Part shown: positions 42,606-53,040 of the stretch, piece by piece
Layout of the letters: each line of letters starts with the position of its first letter
Numbering within the stretch: the stretch's first letter is position 1
Assembly (NCBI GenBank): GCA_949987565.1
Contig: OX465116.1
Span: 3,247,787-3,311,786, forward strand
Length of the DNA: 64,000 bases
From: Luidia sarsii
Taxonomy: Eukaryota; Echinodermata; Asteroidea; Paxillosida; Luidiidae
Direction of reading: 5' to 3'
Notes under the pieces: generated by a model
What the model was told of the DNA's origin: nothing
Seen by the model: only the letters and a program-made list of their open reading frames with translations
Databases searched by the model: none
Translations under genes and position numbers: made by a program

Positions 42606-42900
42606 TGGGAAGATCGGAAAACATCCATGTCCACAGATTTCCTTCTAAATTACACAATTTGTAGATGGTCATGAAATAATCTTACGGTCTGGGATGATGT
42701 AATTCTCGAGAAATCTTCACTCAAACATAGAAAAGTAATTTATTACTCGCGAGTAATAAACTATTTCTTACACTACAGAACGGTGCGAAAACCGTGACCG
42801 TTGTTTGCCCTTTTCTACTTTCTTAGATTATCATTAATTATTTTGAGCAGGATTTCTTTTTTGGAATGTGTTTAACACACAAACTGTGGCAATCTTTTGA
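42606..42900. repeat. Dispersed repeat, copy 1 (with TTTATTACTCGCGAG palindrome)
   Basis: GGGAAGATCGGAAAACATC, TTTGTAGATGGTCATG, TTCTCGAGAAATC, CTATTTCTTACAC and GTGCGAAAACCGTGAC recur in the same order at 63,025-63,320 with about 10-15% differences by eye. At 42,739-42,760 there is a perfect 22-bp palindrome centred on TCGCGA. Its class is unknown. Confidence 0.7.
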
Positions 42901-43059
42901 TCTTTATGTTGTATAGGTCCTTTAAAAACAAAATATCACACCAAGTAATCTTTTATTGATGAGAAAGAAAGTCAGTTGAACCGTTGCAGCGTGTCCTCGT
43001 AAGACATCCGATCGACCTTACCGTTGTTTTAGGACAATGCGAGTTACGGTGCGTTGCAC

Positions 43060-44055
43060 ATGCTCAATGTGCTTTTGTATGGAGTGCATGTGAGTGCCCC
43101 AGCAATGGACGACATAAGGCAGGACAGGCGATTTATACAGCAGAGTGAAACACGCCTGCATGGGTGGAGAAACCCCCTGCAGCTGAGCGGATACATTCTA
43201 ACAAACAGTGAGCTGATGGTGATGCCTATAGGTACTGGACGGACCGCGAAGCAGCTAAAGGGGCCTTTGGCAATGTGATAGATTGGAGTCTGGACATTTC
43301 TGCTACGGGTTATATAAATGACTATGTTTTATACGAGTTACAAACCATTTTTTATCAATGAACGATTAACAAGGTTATTGTGGTAAATCTGCAGATGATG
43401 TTCGTCTACTTCAGACTGGAAAAAAACACGGAAAACCAGAGCATCATCAGCAAACCAAACACAACTGGAGGAAACACCGTTTGGAATGTCATTGACACAT
43501 AAATTAAATAAGGATGGACCTAGAACACTCCCTTGGGGGACACCAGAAGAAACATCTACCCAAGACGAAGCGCAACCCTGGAATAAAACGCGCTATTTAC
43601 GGTCCATCAAGAAGGATCTGATCCAATGCCACAGTGAACCCCGGATATTAATCAACCGTAATGCCAGTTTCTCAAGCAGAATACTGTAGGGAATCTTGTC
43701 GAAAGCCTTGGACATGTCTAACAAACAAAAAACAGCGTCGATTCGGGGAGGGCGTGACCGGTCAAGGGAAGACCCACTGGTGCAACACGTTGACAAATTG
43801 AGTAAAACACAGCTACGATGTCTTTGTGAAGCCACGTTGACTATCGCCTAATATTGAGCCGAACATACTCGCGGGATCTGCAATACCCGAAACAACATCA
43901 CACGCTCTAACACGTACGTGGCCAAAAACTGATGCAAGAGCAACCAGTCTATAGTTGGCTGGAGCAGACTTATCACCTTGTCTTAAACACGGGAGTAATG
44001 TTTGCACACAGCCATGCTTCAGGGATAATCCCATTGAGAAGAACCACATTGAACA
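43060..44055 (-). pseudogene. Decayed non-LTR retrotransposon (LINE) reverse transcriptase
   Basis: RT motifs appear in order on the minus strand but in three different frames. Around 43,990: LRQGDKSAPANYRLVALASV (the KKGDK..PANYRPISL block). Around 43,700: DAVFCLLDMSKAFDKIPYSI (catalytic Asp block). Around 43,530: GVPQGSVLGPSLFNL. Around 43,450: WFADDALVF (the F/YADD active site). Frame changes and internal stops make it non-functional. The motif set fits jockey/CR1/RTE-like LINEs; clade not assigned. It lies antisense to nothing coding, in intron 1 of gene B. Confidence 0.85.
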
Positions 44056-44317
44056 GCTACCTTATTCAAAAATCCAGGAAAGGTGCTATCCAGACCGGTA
44101 GATGTTTGGAGGGTAGATTATTGAGACTAATTAAGAAAAAACATGTACAGTACATTCCCTTGTCTCAGGACTTGTCTCAATATGTTTTACTCCCTTTCAA
44201 AACTGTAGTGTTACCTATAATGGTCTATATGATGTCAATTAGCTCTGTGACAATTTGGAAATTATTCAACATGGGGCATGTAGAATGATTCTTGTCGCAG
44301 AGAAAACTGAATTATGA

Positions 44318-44424
44318 AGTATGATGAATTTTGATAAATTTTGATAAATTTTGATGAATTATGATGAATTATGATGAATTATGATGAATTATGATGAATT
44401 TTGCTAAATTATGATGAATTATGC
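44318..44424. repeat. ATGATGAATT decamer repeat
   Basis: About ten units of a 10-bp repeat, ATGATGAATT, with TTGATAAATT variants at both ends. Confidence 0.9.
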
Positions 44425-44499
44425 AAGCCGTCTTACAATTTTCATGCCGCCTTAATTGCTTCACGATGTTTCTATTGATATCCAGTTTTAGTAATTTGA

Positions 44500-44632
44500 A
44501 AACACATCGATGTAAGACTTTTCAACAAATTGAACAAAATGGGAAAGAAAACTTTGACTAGACCTGGATTTGAACCGGAGACCGCTGGTTTCGCTTACTA
44601 GTGCTCTGCCCATCTGAGCTATCCTGCCCTTA
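44500..44632 (-). mobile_element. tRNA-derived SINE
   Basis: On the minus strand GGGCAGGATAGCTCAGATGG begins a tRNA-like head (box A TAGCTCAGATGG), followed about 35 nt later by box B GGTTCAAATCC. The 5' and 3' stem halves do not pair as in a functional tRNA, and the head is followed by a non-tRNA body (AGGTCTAGTCAAAGTTTTC). Body-like remnants at 1270-1330 and a head-like remnant at 49,920-49,969 support a dispersed family. Confidence 0.7.
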
Positions 44633-44773
44633 GATGGTGGCCTTCCCAAATAGTTGAGGCAATGAGTGTTTCTGCAAATTATGTGGCGATCTGTGTATGC
44701 ATGGACGCATGTACACCTGTACATGTATGTACATATGCTTTACTTCATAATGGTACTTAATCAGGGAACTAAC

Positions 44774-45124
44774 CTGACTAGATGGAGTTGAATGTTGACC
44801 ACTGTAGTAGATGAATCTTTGGTCTGGTATGAAATCAGCCGGGTAGTCGTCATGTTGTCCATTGTTTAACTCACACACGCCGTTCCCTTTGTCGTAATTG
44901 AATGATAGACACCCGTCAGTAATGATACACATCGCTGCGCATCTTGATCGACTCTTCTTGCCAATGCTTTTAATGACGTGGTTTCGGAGAGCCATGCTCT
45001 TAGCGGCCAAAAAATCTTTTGACTGCAAAACGTGGCTGCAATTCGATCCCGAGACGTGAACCACCGTTGCTATGCTTTGTAGAGCGAGTAATCGCAGAAA
45101 GGCAAGAGTTGCGTGAAATTCCAT
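44774..45124 (-). CDS. Apextrin-like gene B, exon 1 (signal peptide and PAN/Apple domain)
   Basis: 117 codons from the ATG at 45,124. The frame stays open further 5', but this ATG begins a clear signal peptide (MEFHATLAFLRLLALQSIAT) and aligns with gene A. The PAN/Apple module follows, with Cys at residues 29, 62, 66, 72 and 84 (NCSHVL, RSRCAAMCIITDGC, GVCELN). It ends phase 0 at CAG|GTTAGT. With exons 2-4 the protein is about 342 residues, closely similar to gene A over PAN and ApeC. The gene spans about 7.7 kb. The two paralogues lie head to tail on the same strand, as expected from unequal crossing-over. Apextrins are known from sea urchin larvae and ApeC proteins from amphioxus immunity; a role in this organism is inferred only. 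Confidence 0.93.
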
Positions 45125-47068
45125 GTCTACGGTGGCGAGTGTCTCTTCTGAGAGAAGAAAAGAGGTAACTGTTGCACTGAGCTGAGACGAAGTCAGAACA
45201 TAATGCTTCCTTTGCGAAACTCTTAGCCGATATGTAAAATTCACATTCAAGCATGTAATTAGTCATCAGGGCGCCCTCTTTTGGGGAATATCGTTGACGA
45301 AATGTTCATGAAATCCAACGAGTAAGCAGAGTTCAGGTGAGGAAAATGAAAATGCCACAATGGCCACCTCAATGGATTTTCTTGCTCATGAAAACTTTAC
45401 GTCTTGGAATCTCTCTTGCACAAACGTTGGGTTAAAACTTGAAGAAAATTTTGAAGAATCTACAAAAATCGACAGTTGAATGTTTCATCATGAATCTGAC
45501 GTTTTCCGCCACAAAATCTGTTGCACAGTTGTAGAAGTGGGAACAGCAGTTGCTGCTAAGATCAAAGCGGCTGGTCTGTTACCTTCATGAGAATTATGAA
45601 GGCTTATATTTTGGTCACTTACGCAGTAAGCGATTTCCAAACTGCTACTCCTGCTTTAGTATTTGTTTTCTTGTCAAAGTTAGTGTTAATACACAGTGTA
45701 TACACATTTCACAAGATATAATAGATTTGGCATCCCTTTGAATGAAATAAAAATGCGATGCACGTTTGGGAAGTATCAGTGAGAAATGCGCAGCCTATAG
45801 AGCCCATCAAAGCTCTTACCAACACTTGATATCCCTGGCAAAGGCAAAATAATGCAGTAAGGTATGCATTCAAACAGTATGCTTTATTGTCACCCTCTAC
45901 AACTCGCTGCTTATATTAACATGTACACACATACAGCCTGTATAATGACAACGTACACCTATAAGGATATAGGAAAGATACTGCCAAAATAAATTCATTT
46001 TTATAGTGATAACTCCCCATGATCGGATGCAATCTGCTCATACAGTCTTCCCATGGAACCCTTTAGTTCTCAGGTGCTGTCGTTATATTATTCATGAGTT
46101 TAGCTGACGCAGCGATGATCTTTACAAGTCCAGGCTAGGCCCGTGTATTGTCCATTTGATCGGGATGTAGCGCAAATTCCGGATATCAGATCAAACAATA
46201 GAAATGAAAGGGTTGTTCATCGCGGTGGTGTAGACAATTAGAAGGGTGATCAAAGTCACGCGATGTGTCGTTGCTAGAAGCGACGTTTCGGTTGCTAACT
46301 GCTAACCTTCATCAGGCAACTGAAGAAAGAGCGCTGCGGCGTCCGTTTATATCCGCTCCGTCGGTTCCTGTGTGCCGGTTTGCGGACGTCGTAGATCAAA
46401 CAATGTTATCGACAGAAAATACGAGCATCCTGAGCTATCGGAGCACGTGAGAGTAACTATCCTATATTGTTATAAGGCTAACATCGGTATCTTTACATAT
46501 CTTTGGTAATATAATTATTGTCATTTTTGTCATCTTAGCACAAATTCTGGGAATAGGAAAATCAAACCCGTTTATGGACGGAAAACATATGAATTATCAC
46601 CTATCACAGCACTTGAGATTACTGCGCATATTCCTTATTAAACTGTTTCAAAGCACGTTTGAGCTTTGCACCACATAAAAATCTTTGAAATTAAAGATAA
46701 ATACTTTGAGTATATGTATTGTGTATGCTATAAATATTGTGTGAAAGAGAGCAGATATCTTTAAAGATGGTTTCTTAGGCGCCTTAGTAAACCAAACTTC
46801 ATACAATGTTCACAAATTTAGTTGCAATTGCCGAGGAGGTTAACGTCAATACTGATAATATTTGACCGGCTTCAGATAAAATGCGAATATCTTTCGACTT
46901 TTTGTTCAACCGTGACCAAATAAACATTTTGATAATGTTAGGCCTATTCATTTTTTCAAAACTGTTATCCATGTATGCGCTGTATGGGAACGCACAAAAT
47001 CATTAAGGGGGTAGGCATAAAATACAGTAATACAAACTGCAATGCAACCTGCTCACAGCTGCTGTGTA
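45125..47068. other. Upstream of gene B, no gene seen
   Basis: The promoter of gene B should lie here, but no core element was assigned. About 46,280-46,340 holds GACGTTTCGGTTGC and CTTCATCAGGCAAC, words similar to ends of inverted-repeat elements. No exon was recognised. Confidence 0.5.
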
Positions 47069-47749
47069 GGAAGCAAAAAGTTACCAATAAGTCGACGAAG
47101 GGCCGGCCTTTTTGACCAAAGATAGCAGGACATTGCTCAAATGCAGGTTGACAAGTACAGGCACGGGAAGCAAAAAGTTACCAATAAGTCGACGAAGGGC
47201 CAGCCTTTCTGACCAAAGATAGCAGGACATTGGTCAAATGCAGGTTGACAAGTACAGGCACGGGAAGCAAAAAGTTACCAATAAGTCGACGAAGGGCCAG
47301 CCTTTTTGACCAAAGATAGCAGGACATTGCTCAAATGCAGGTTGACAAGTACAGGCACGGGAAGCAAAAAGTTACCAATAAGTCGACGAAGGGCCAGCCT
47401 TTCTGACCAAAGATAGCAGGACATTGGTCAAATGCAGGTTGACAAGTACAGGCACGGGAAGCAAAAAGTTACCAATAAGTCGACGAAGGGCCGGCCTTTC
47501 TGACCAAAGATAGCAGGACATTGCTCAAATGCAGGTTGACAAGTACAGGCACGGGAAGCAAAAAGTTACCAATAAGTCGACAAAGGGCCGGCCTTTCTGA
47601 CCAAAGATAGCAGGACATTGCTCAAATGCAGGTTGACAAGTACAGGCACGGGAAGCAAAAAGTTACCAATAAGTCGACGAAGGGCCAGCCTTTCTGACCA
47701 AAGATAGCAGGACATTGCTCAAATGCAGGTTGACAAGTACAGGCACGGG
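47069..47749. repeat. 97-bp satellite, seven copies
   Basis: Units start GGAAGCAAAAAGTTACCAAT at regular 97-bp steps (about 47,070, 47,167, 47,264, 47,361, 47,458, 47,555, 47,652) and contain GTCGACGAAGGGCC and GATAGCAGGACATTG. Copies are almost identical; alternation of GCCAGCC/GCCGGCC and TGCTCAAATG/TGGTCAAATG shows a two-unit (194-bp) higher period in the first part. Confidence 0.95.
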
Positions 47750-47864
47750 TAACATATCACTATAAAAGAATACGATTTCAGGCAATCCATGGTGGAGGTA
47801 TTCAGTCATCAACAAGCGGTTTGCAATGATACAAAGTCAAAATATATCTTTCGTGAGTATTTGT

Positions 47865-47995
47865 GGTGGTGAATAGATCTATAAAAATATAACATAAATA
47901 TAGGTCTATAAATGTGGTTCTGAATAGAACTATAAAACTATAACAGAAATATAGGACAATAAATGTGGTTCTGAATAGAACTATACAATAAAGTA
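47865..47995. repeat. Degenerate tandem repeat, about 51 bp
   Basis: Two and a half copies containing GTTCTGAATAGAACTATA and ATATAGGACAATAAATGTG, partly internally palindromic. Confidence 0.7.
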
Positions 47996-48391
47996 GCATC
48001 ATTTCTTCTTATATCAGCTTGACAAAGTCGGGCCCTCTAACTTAGAAACATCCGAACATTGGTATTACAATTTTTAAAATGTCATATTCAAATGTAATCT
48101 ATACATAGCATTCCAGTGGGGGAAAGGGTTGAATGGCTAGTCACAATTGTTAAGTTAAAGTCCCTTTCATTAAGGTAATCACGTTGTAGGTAGCATATTC
48201 ACACAACGTAAAGATTGCGATGAGCAGGACAGCAGGGAATTGGTGAGAAATGCTACAAGTCGTATTGCTATGAAAATTCAAGTCGATTTAATTCCCCATT
48301 TTAAAACAGTGAGCGTAAAGCCAACTTCTTAATGGAATTTTCTCACCGATTTCATAATTTGTTCATCCTTGATATGTAAACTTTAAGGCCC
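47996..48391. other. Downstream flank of the FN3 gene
   Basis: No exon and no canonical AATAAA on the minus strand close to the stop codon at 48,392 was found. Confidence 0.4.
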
Positions 48392-48666
48392 TTATCCGCT
48401 GCCAATGATCACAGAGACGGTCTCAAACAGTCCAGCAGCATTGACGGCCGTGATGGTCAGGTGGTAGTCGGTCAGTCTAGTCAGCGGCGAGACACGGAGG
48501 CCCGCCTCGAGGGTCTCCACCCGCTGCAGGAGGTCGCCGGCCCCGGGCAGGCTCCCTAGCGACACCTCGTAGACCAGGGCAGAGGCCGATGAGGCGGAGA
48601 ACAGGCCGGCCCAGCCCAGCTCCACGACCCCGTCCCCAGTCCAGGCCTGGGTGATGAGCCCCAAAT
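48392..48666 (-). CDS. FN3-module gene, terminal exon
   Basis: Last exon, 275 bp including TAA, acceptor GTATGTCTTGCAG, entered in phase 1 (G|AT, Asp). It encodes one fibronectin-III-like module: ELGWAGLF, VYEVSLGSLPGAGDLL, LTRLTDYHLTITAVNAAGLF. The W, the YEVS strand and the ITAVNAAGL motif are typical of the FN3-like repeats in large invertebrate extracellular proteins. It is GC-rich compared with its surroundings. There is no membrane anchor after the module, so the product is probably secreted, or anchored elsewhere in the protein. Confidence 0.85.
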
Positions 48667-48763
48667 CTGCAAGACATACGGTCGGCGCAGACTGATCATT
48701 GTTGGGGAAAATATTAACACAAAACAGGAGAGGGAATGTTCAAAGTAAGGGATGTCTCTTTGT

Positions 48764-49237
48764 CACTATGAACATCGAAACCATGAAAAAGGGGTGAAAA
48801 TGTCATTTCGCCGTGAAACTAAAAAGTCACTGTGATTTCACGGTGCATTTTACAGTGAATTCACGGTGAAAATAATTGCCTCTCTGACCTGATAAGGACA
48901 TCTTCAGGTCACTAAAAAGACCATGAAAAAACCCTTGAATATCTAGGGTGGCAAGCTCCAGCCTTGAGGGATGGCTAATTCAATTACCAGTAGGGACCAC
49001 CAGCCCCCATAGAGGTACTGTTTGGTGTCCTTGTAACTGTCACTCCCAGATACTTTTTAATTGCCTCTATATAGCCATTTACCACAGGAATGTGGCCTTG
49101 GAGACCACTGGTGAAAACGATGAAAATGACTTGGCTAACTGTGTGCCATGAAATAGGGGTGAAAACATGGTGAATTTTCTTTTCACGCGGCTAAATGTAA
49201 TTTTCACACCATTCTCAGGGTTTAGATGTTCATAGTG
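48764..49237. mobile_element. CACTA-like MITE, copy 1
   Basis: 474 bp from CACTATGAACATC to GATGTTCATAGTG with long imperfect inverted arms (GGGGTGAAAATGTCATTTCG opposite TGTAATTTTCACACC). Flanked by a 3-bp direct repeat TGT, fitting CACTA/EnSpm-type transposition. Related copies at 49,970-50,443 and 53,041-53,607. In the last intron of the FN3 gene. Confidence 0.8.
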
Positions 49238-49969
49238 TGTAGTATTATATAGCATACGGGGTAGGGCATGCGCCTTATTAGCACATTTCCAGGGCCACGG
49301 CATGAGGAGGTAGGTTCTGCTGAGGTGGATTTCATGTGTGGTTTCTGAGCCTCGCTCATTATTATCTAGCATTGATCTGATCTGAAGTTACAATGGGTTT
49401 AATGGGAAAAAAGCACAGATTCTGTCCTCGCCGCCGTTCTTTCTTTCCCAGGTCTAATGAGAGCCAGCTACATGTACCCCGATTGATGCTGGGTGGACAG
49501 AGAGAGTTTTCCTGGCTTCTGGTTCGAACCAGCAACAAACTGCACTGCAGACGAACACTCTCCCCAAAACAAAACATTGTTACAAATTCAAAATCACCAA
49601 TCCCTAGACGTTCAGAGTGTCTGACATTTTGATTTTCGAATGGAAGGGCAGGGAGTAGCGGATGAATAAATGAAAGAAGATCTTAAAGAAAAGAAGATGA
49701 GTCAACGTATCTGAAAATTCCAAACAGTTTTTATTTTTTTGTTCTACTCAGACAAAATAACAAAACAAATGACTGAAGTTTTTGAACAACTTGGGAAACA
49801 AAATTGTGTGGATCTTAAGTCCAGACAATGTTTTTTAAAAGTTTGTTCTTAAGCAACGTTTGGTTTATTTGCATATTTTCTAAAAGAAAGAAAACTTAAA
49901 AGACCTTAATTATCTGAAGACATCGGGTTTCGCATACCAGCGATCTTGCCATCTGACCTATCCAGCCCA
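49238..49969. other. FN3 gene intron, with a SINE remnant
   Basis: Mostly unique sequence. At 49,920-49,969 the minus strand reads GGGCTGGATAGGTCAGATGG, like the box A region of the tRNA-derived SINE at 44.6 kb. CTGGTTCGAACCAG at about 49,518 is a box B-like palindrome. Confidence 0.5.
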
Positions 49970-50443
49970 CACTATGAACATCTAAACTATGAAAATGGGT
50001 GAAAATGTCATGTAGTCGTCAAAAGAAAATTCACCGTGTTTTCACCCCTATTTCATGGCACACATGTACAGTTGGCCAAGTCATTTTCATGGTGTTTTCA
50101 CCAGTGGTCTCCAAGGCCACATTCCTGTGGTAAATGGCTAGAGGCAATTTAGAAATATCTGGGAGTGACAGTTACAAGGACACCATGCAGTACCTCTATG
50201 GGGGCTGCAGGTCCCTACTGGTAATTGAATTAGCCATCTCTCAAGGCTGGAGCTTGCCACCCTAGATATTAACGCTTTTTTCACGGTCTCTTTAGTGACC
50301 TGAAGATGTCCTTATCAGGGCAGAGAAGCGATTATTTTCACGGTGAATTCACTGTAAAATGCAACATGAAATCACAGTGACTTTTAAGTTTCACGGCGAA
50401 ATAACATTTTCACCCCTTTTTCACGTTTTAGATGTTCATAGTG
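49970..50443. mobile_element. CACTA-like MITE, copy 2 (inverted)
   Basis: CACTATGAACATC at the left and GATGTTCATAGTG at the right; the interior is in opposite orientation to copy 1 (TTTCACCCCTATTTCATGGC near the left). No clear 3-bp target repeat. Its right end lies about 60 bp from the FN3 exon. Confidence 0.8.
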
Positions 50444-50503
50444 AGATGACAGCATTTCCAATTTTCATTTCCAATCTATATTTTCTTAAAAAATCAAACC
50501 CAC

Positions 50504-50714
50504 CTCCTGCTGATGGTTTGCTGGACTCCACGGCAAAATTGCGACTGACAGCCTGACTGGTCAGTCCAGCCCCATTGACCGCCCGGACAGACAACGTGTA
50601 GACACCTCCATCGCTCAGCTCCAGCCCTGACCAGTGCACGTGTGTCTCAGAACTAGACCCGCACTCGGTCCACGGAATGACCCCAGCCAATAAGTCCACA
50701 CCACTGAGTTGACA
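50504..50714 (-). CDS. FN3-module gene, internal exon
   Basis: 211 bp, acceptor TTGGTGATGTTAG, donor CAGGAG|GTGGGT, phase 0 in and phase 1 out. It encodes CQLSGVDLL, then LSDGGVYTLSVRAVNGAGLT and FAVESSKPSAG: the second half of an FN3-like module with its linker. Joined to the preceding exon it reads QYYE-CQLSGV, a natural strand for this module type. The first acceptor was preferred to a CAG ten bases further on because only it preserves phase. Confidence 0.82.
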
Positions 50715-50825
50715 CTAACATCACCAACCAAAGAAATGTTTCGGTCGAAAATAAAATAAGTTCATGTTATTCAGAAAGACCCAAATTCACCAACAATGAT
50801 TGAAATACATACGTATATTCAAACA

Positions 50826-50880
50826 AACAAATGAGCCAAGCAAGCAATTAAGCAAGCAAGCAATTAAGCAAGCAAGCAAT

Positions 50881-50911
<31 letters not shown>

Positions 50912-50945
50912 CCAAGCAAGCAACCAACCAACCAACCAACTAGCC
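50826..50945. repeat. (AAGC)n / (AACC)n microsatellite
   Basis: AAGCAAGCAATT units followed by AAGC and then AACC tetramers, about 120 bp. Confidence 0.9.
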
Positions 50946-51088
50946 ATCCTATACAAAGTTATTACACTTTCAGGCTTATGCAAATGTCCTGTTGTTACTG
51001 TACCTATAACAGAAGTTATGATATATGATATTATAGCAATGATACCGGTATGTCAATAGCCATTGCTATATTTAAGGTATGATTTTTC

Positions 51089-52492
51089 AATAGCCCATTA
51101 ATACAAGCTACGATATACCAATAGCCCCTTAATACAAGCTATGATATACCAATAGCCCATTAATACAAGCTATGATATACCATACATGTAGCCCATTAAT
51201 ACAAGCTATGATATACCAATAGCCCATAAATACAAGCTATGATATACCAATAGCCCATTACAAGCTATGATATACCAATAGCCAATTAATACAAGCTATG
51301 ATATACCAATAGCCCATTAATACAAGCTACGATATACCAATAGCCCCTTAATACAAGCTATGATATACCAATAGCCAATTAATACAAGCTATGATATACC
51401 AATAGCCCATTAATACAAGCTATGATATACCAATAGCCCATTAATACAAGCTATGATATACCAATAGCCCATAAATACAAGCTATGATATACCAATAGCC
51501 CATTAATACAAGCTATGATATACCAATAGCCCATTAATACAAGCTATGATATACCAATAGCCCATTAATACAAGCTATGATATACCAATAGCCCATTAAT
51601 ACAAGCTATGATATACCAATAGCCAGTTAATACAAGCTATGATATACCAATAGCCCATTAATACAAGCTATGATATACCAATAGCCCATTAATACAAGCT
51701 ATGATATACCAATAGCCCATTAATACAAGCTATGATATACCAATAGCCCATAAATACAAGCTATGATATACCATTAGCCCATTAATACAAGCTATGATAT
51801 ACCAATAGCCCATTAATACAAGCTATGATATACCAATAGCCCATTAATACAAGCTATGATATACCAATAGCCCATTAATACAAGCTATGATATACCAATA
51901 GCCCATTAATACAAGCTATGATATACCAATAGCCCATTAATCCAAGCTATGATATACCAATAGCCCATTAATACAAGCTATGATATACCAATAGCCCATT
52001 AATACAAGCTATGATATACCAATAGCCCATTAATACAAGCTATGATATACCATTAGCCCATTAATAAAAGCTATGATATACCAATAGCCCATTAATACAA
52101 GCTATGATATACCAATAGCCCATTAATACAAGCTATGATATACCAATAGCCCATTAATACAAGCTATGATATACCAATAGCCCATTAATACAAGCTATGA
52201 TATACCAATAGCCCATTAATACAAGCTATGATATACCAATAGCCCATTAATACAAGCTATGATATACCAATAGCCCATTAATCCAAGCTATGATATACCA
52301 ATAGCCCATTAATACAAGCTATGATATACCAATAGCCCATTAATACAAGCTATGATATACCAATAGCCCATTAATACAAGCTATGATATACCAATAGCCC
52401 ATTAATACAAGCTATGATATACCAATAGCCCATTAATACAAGCTATGATATACCAATAGCCCATTAATACAAGCTATGATATACCAATAGCC
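51089..52492. repeat. 31-bp minisatellite, about 45 copies
   Basis: Unit CAATAGCCCATTAATACAAG plus CTATGATATAC, 31 bp. Variants (CATAAATACAAG, AGCCAATTAATA, CTACGATATACC, a unit missing TTAATA) recur in ordered blocks. AT-rich, in an intron of the FN3 gene. Diverged edge units extend on both sides (51,000-51,088 and 52,493-52,640). Confidence 0.95.
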
Positions 52493-52651
52493 AATATCTG
52501 CCTACGCTATGATGTCAATGGACAATTGTATTCCTATGCCAATAGCCAGTTGCCTAAACTATGGCATAATTAATAGCCAACCTATGATATATGCCAATAA
52601 CCAATTGCCTAAACTATTAAAAGCCAATTGCTAGCTTTGATATGTGCTTAC

Positions 52652-52983
52652 CTCATAGTACTGAATTCCAGACGAATCTATGAAGCCCTCCCAGGAAGCC
52701 TGCAGTGAGTTCCGCTGTGACTGGTACCCATCGCGGGACGGATACCGCGTCTGCGACAGAGTCGTCACCCGGACAACGGCAGCCCCCACGCTGGGCGGCT
52801 CCGTCACTATGGTGACGCCGTCCGAGGAAGACCGCGCCCTGTGCTGGGCGTGGTTTTGGCAGGTCAGGCTGACAAAGAGGCGTCGACCCGCAAATCCCAG
52901 CGGGAATGAACTCTGTATGATTCTGCCGGTGTTGTCTGTTGTCTTGGTTCTTGCCAGTACGTCGTCATATCCAACCTCCGTTC
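52652..52983 (-). CDS. FN3-module gene, upstream exon
   Basis: 332 bp, acceptor CATATCTTGTAG, donor TATGAG|GTAAGC, phase 1 in and phase 0 out. It encodes the end of one module (SSFPLGFAGRRLFVSLTCQN), a linker with SSDGVTIVTEPPSVGA, and the start of the next (LQASWEGFIDSSGIQYYE). The SDGV..V..PP.VG linker and A-W-x-G-F-x-D-x-S-G-I motif are typical of this FN3-like repeat class. The frame used is open only on the minus strand; a longer plus-strand frame overlapping it is a shadow. The 5' exons were not found between here and the next gene, so the gene is incomplete in view. Confidence 0.83.
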
Positions 52984-53040
52984 CTACAAGATATGAGGCA
53001 ATATATAAGAACGTGCATGGACATAATTATAGACCTCTGA

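Noticed and set aside
43054..44288. Plus-strand open frames across the LINE region
   Set aside because: They are antisense shadows of the decayed reverse transcriptase.
44560..44632. Functional tRNA gene on the minus strand
   Set aside because: Box A and B are good, but the acceptor stem halves do not pair and a SINE body follows, so it is called a tRNA-derived SINE.
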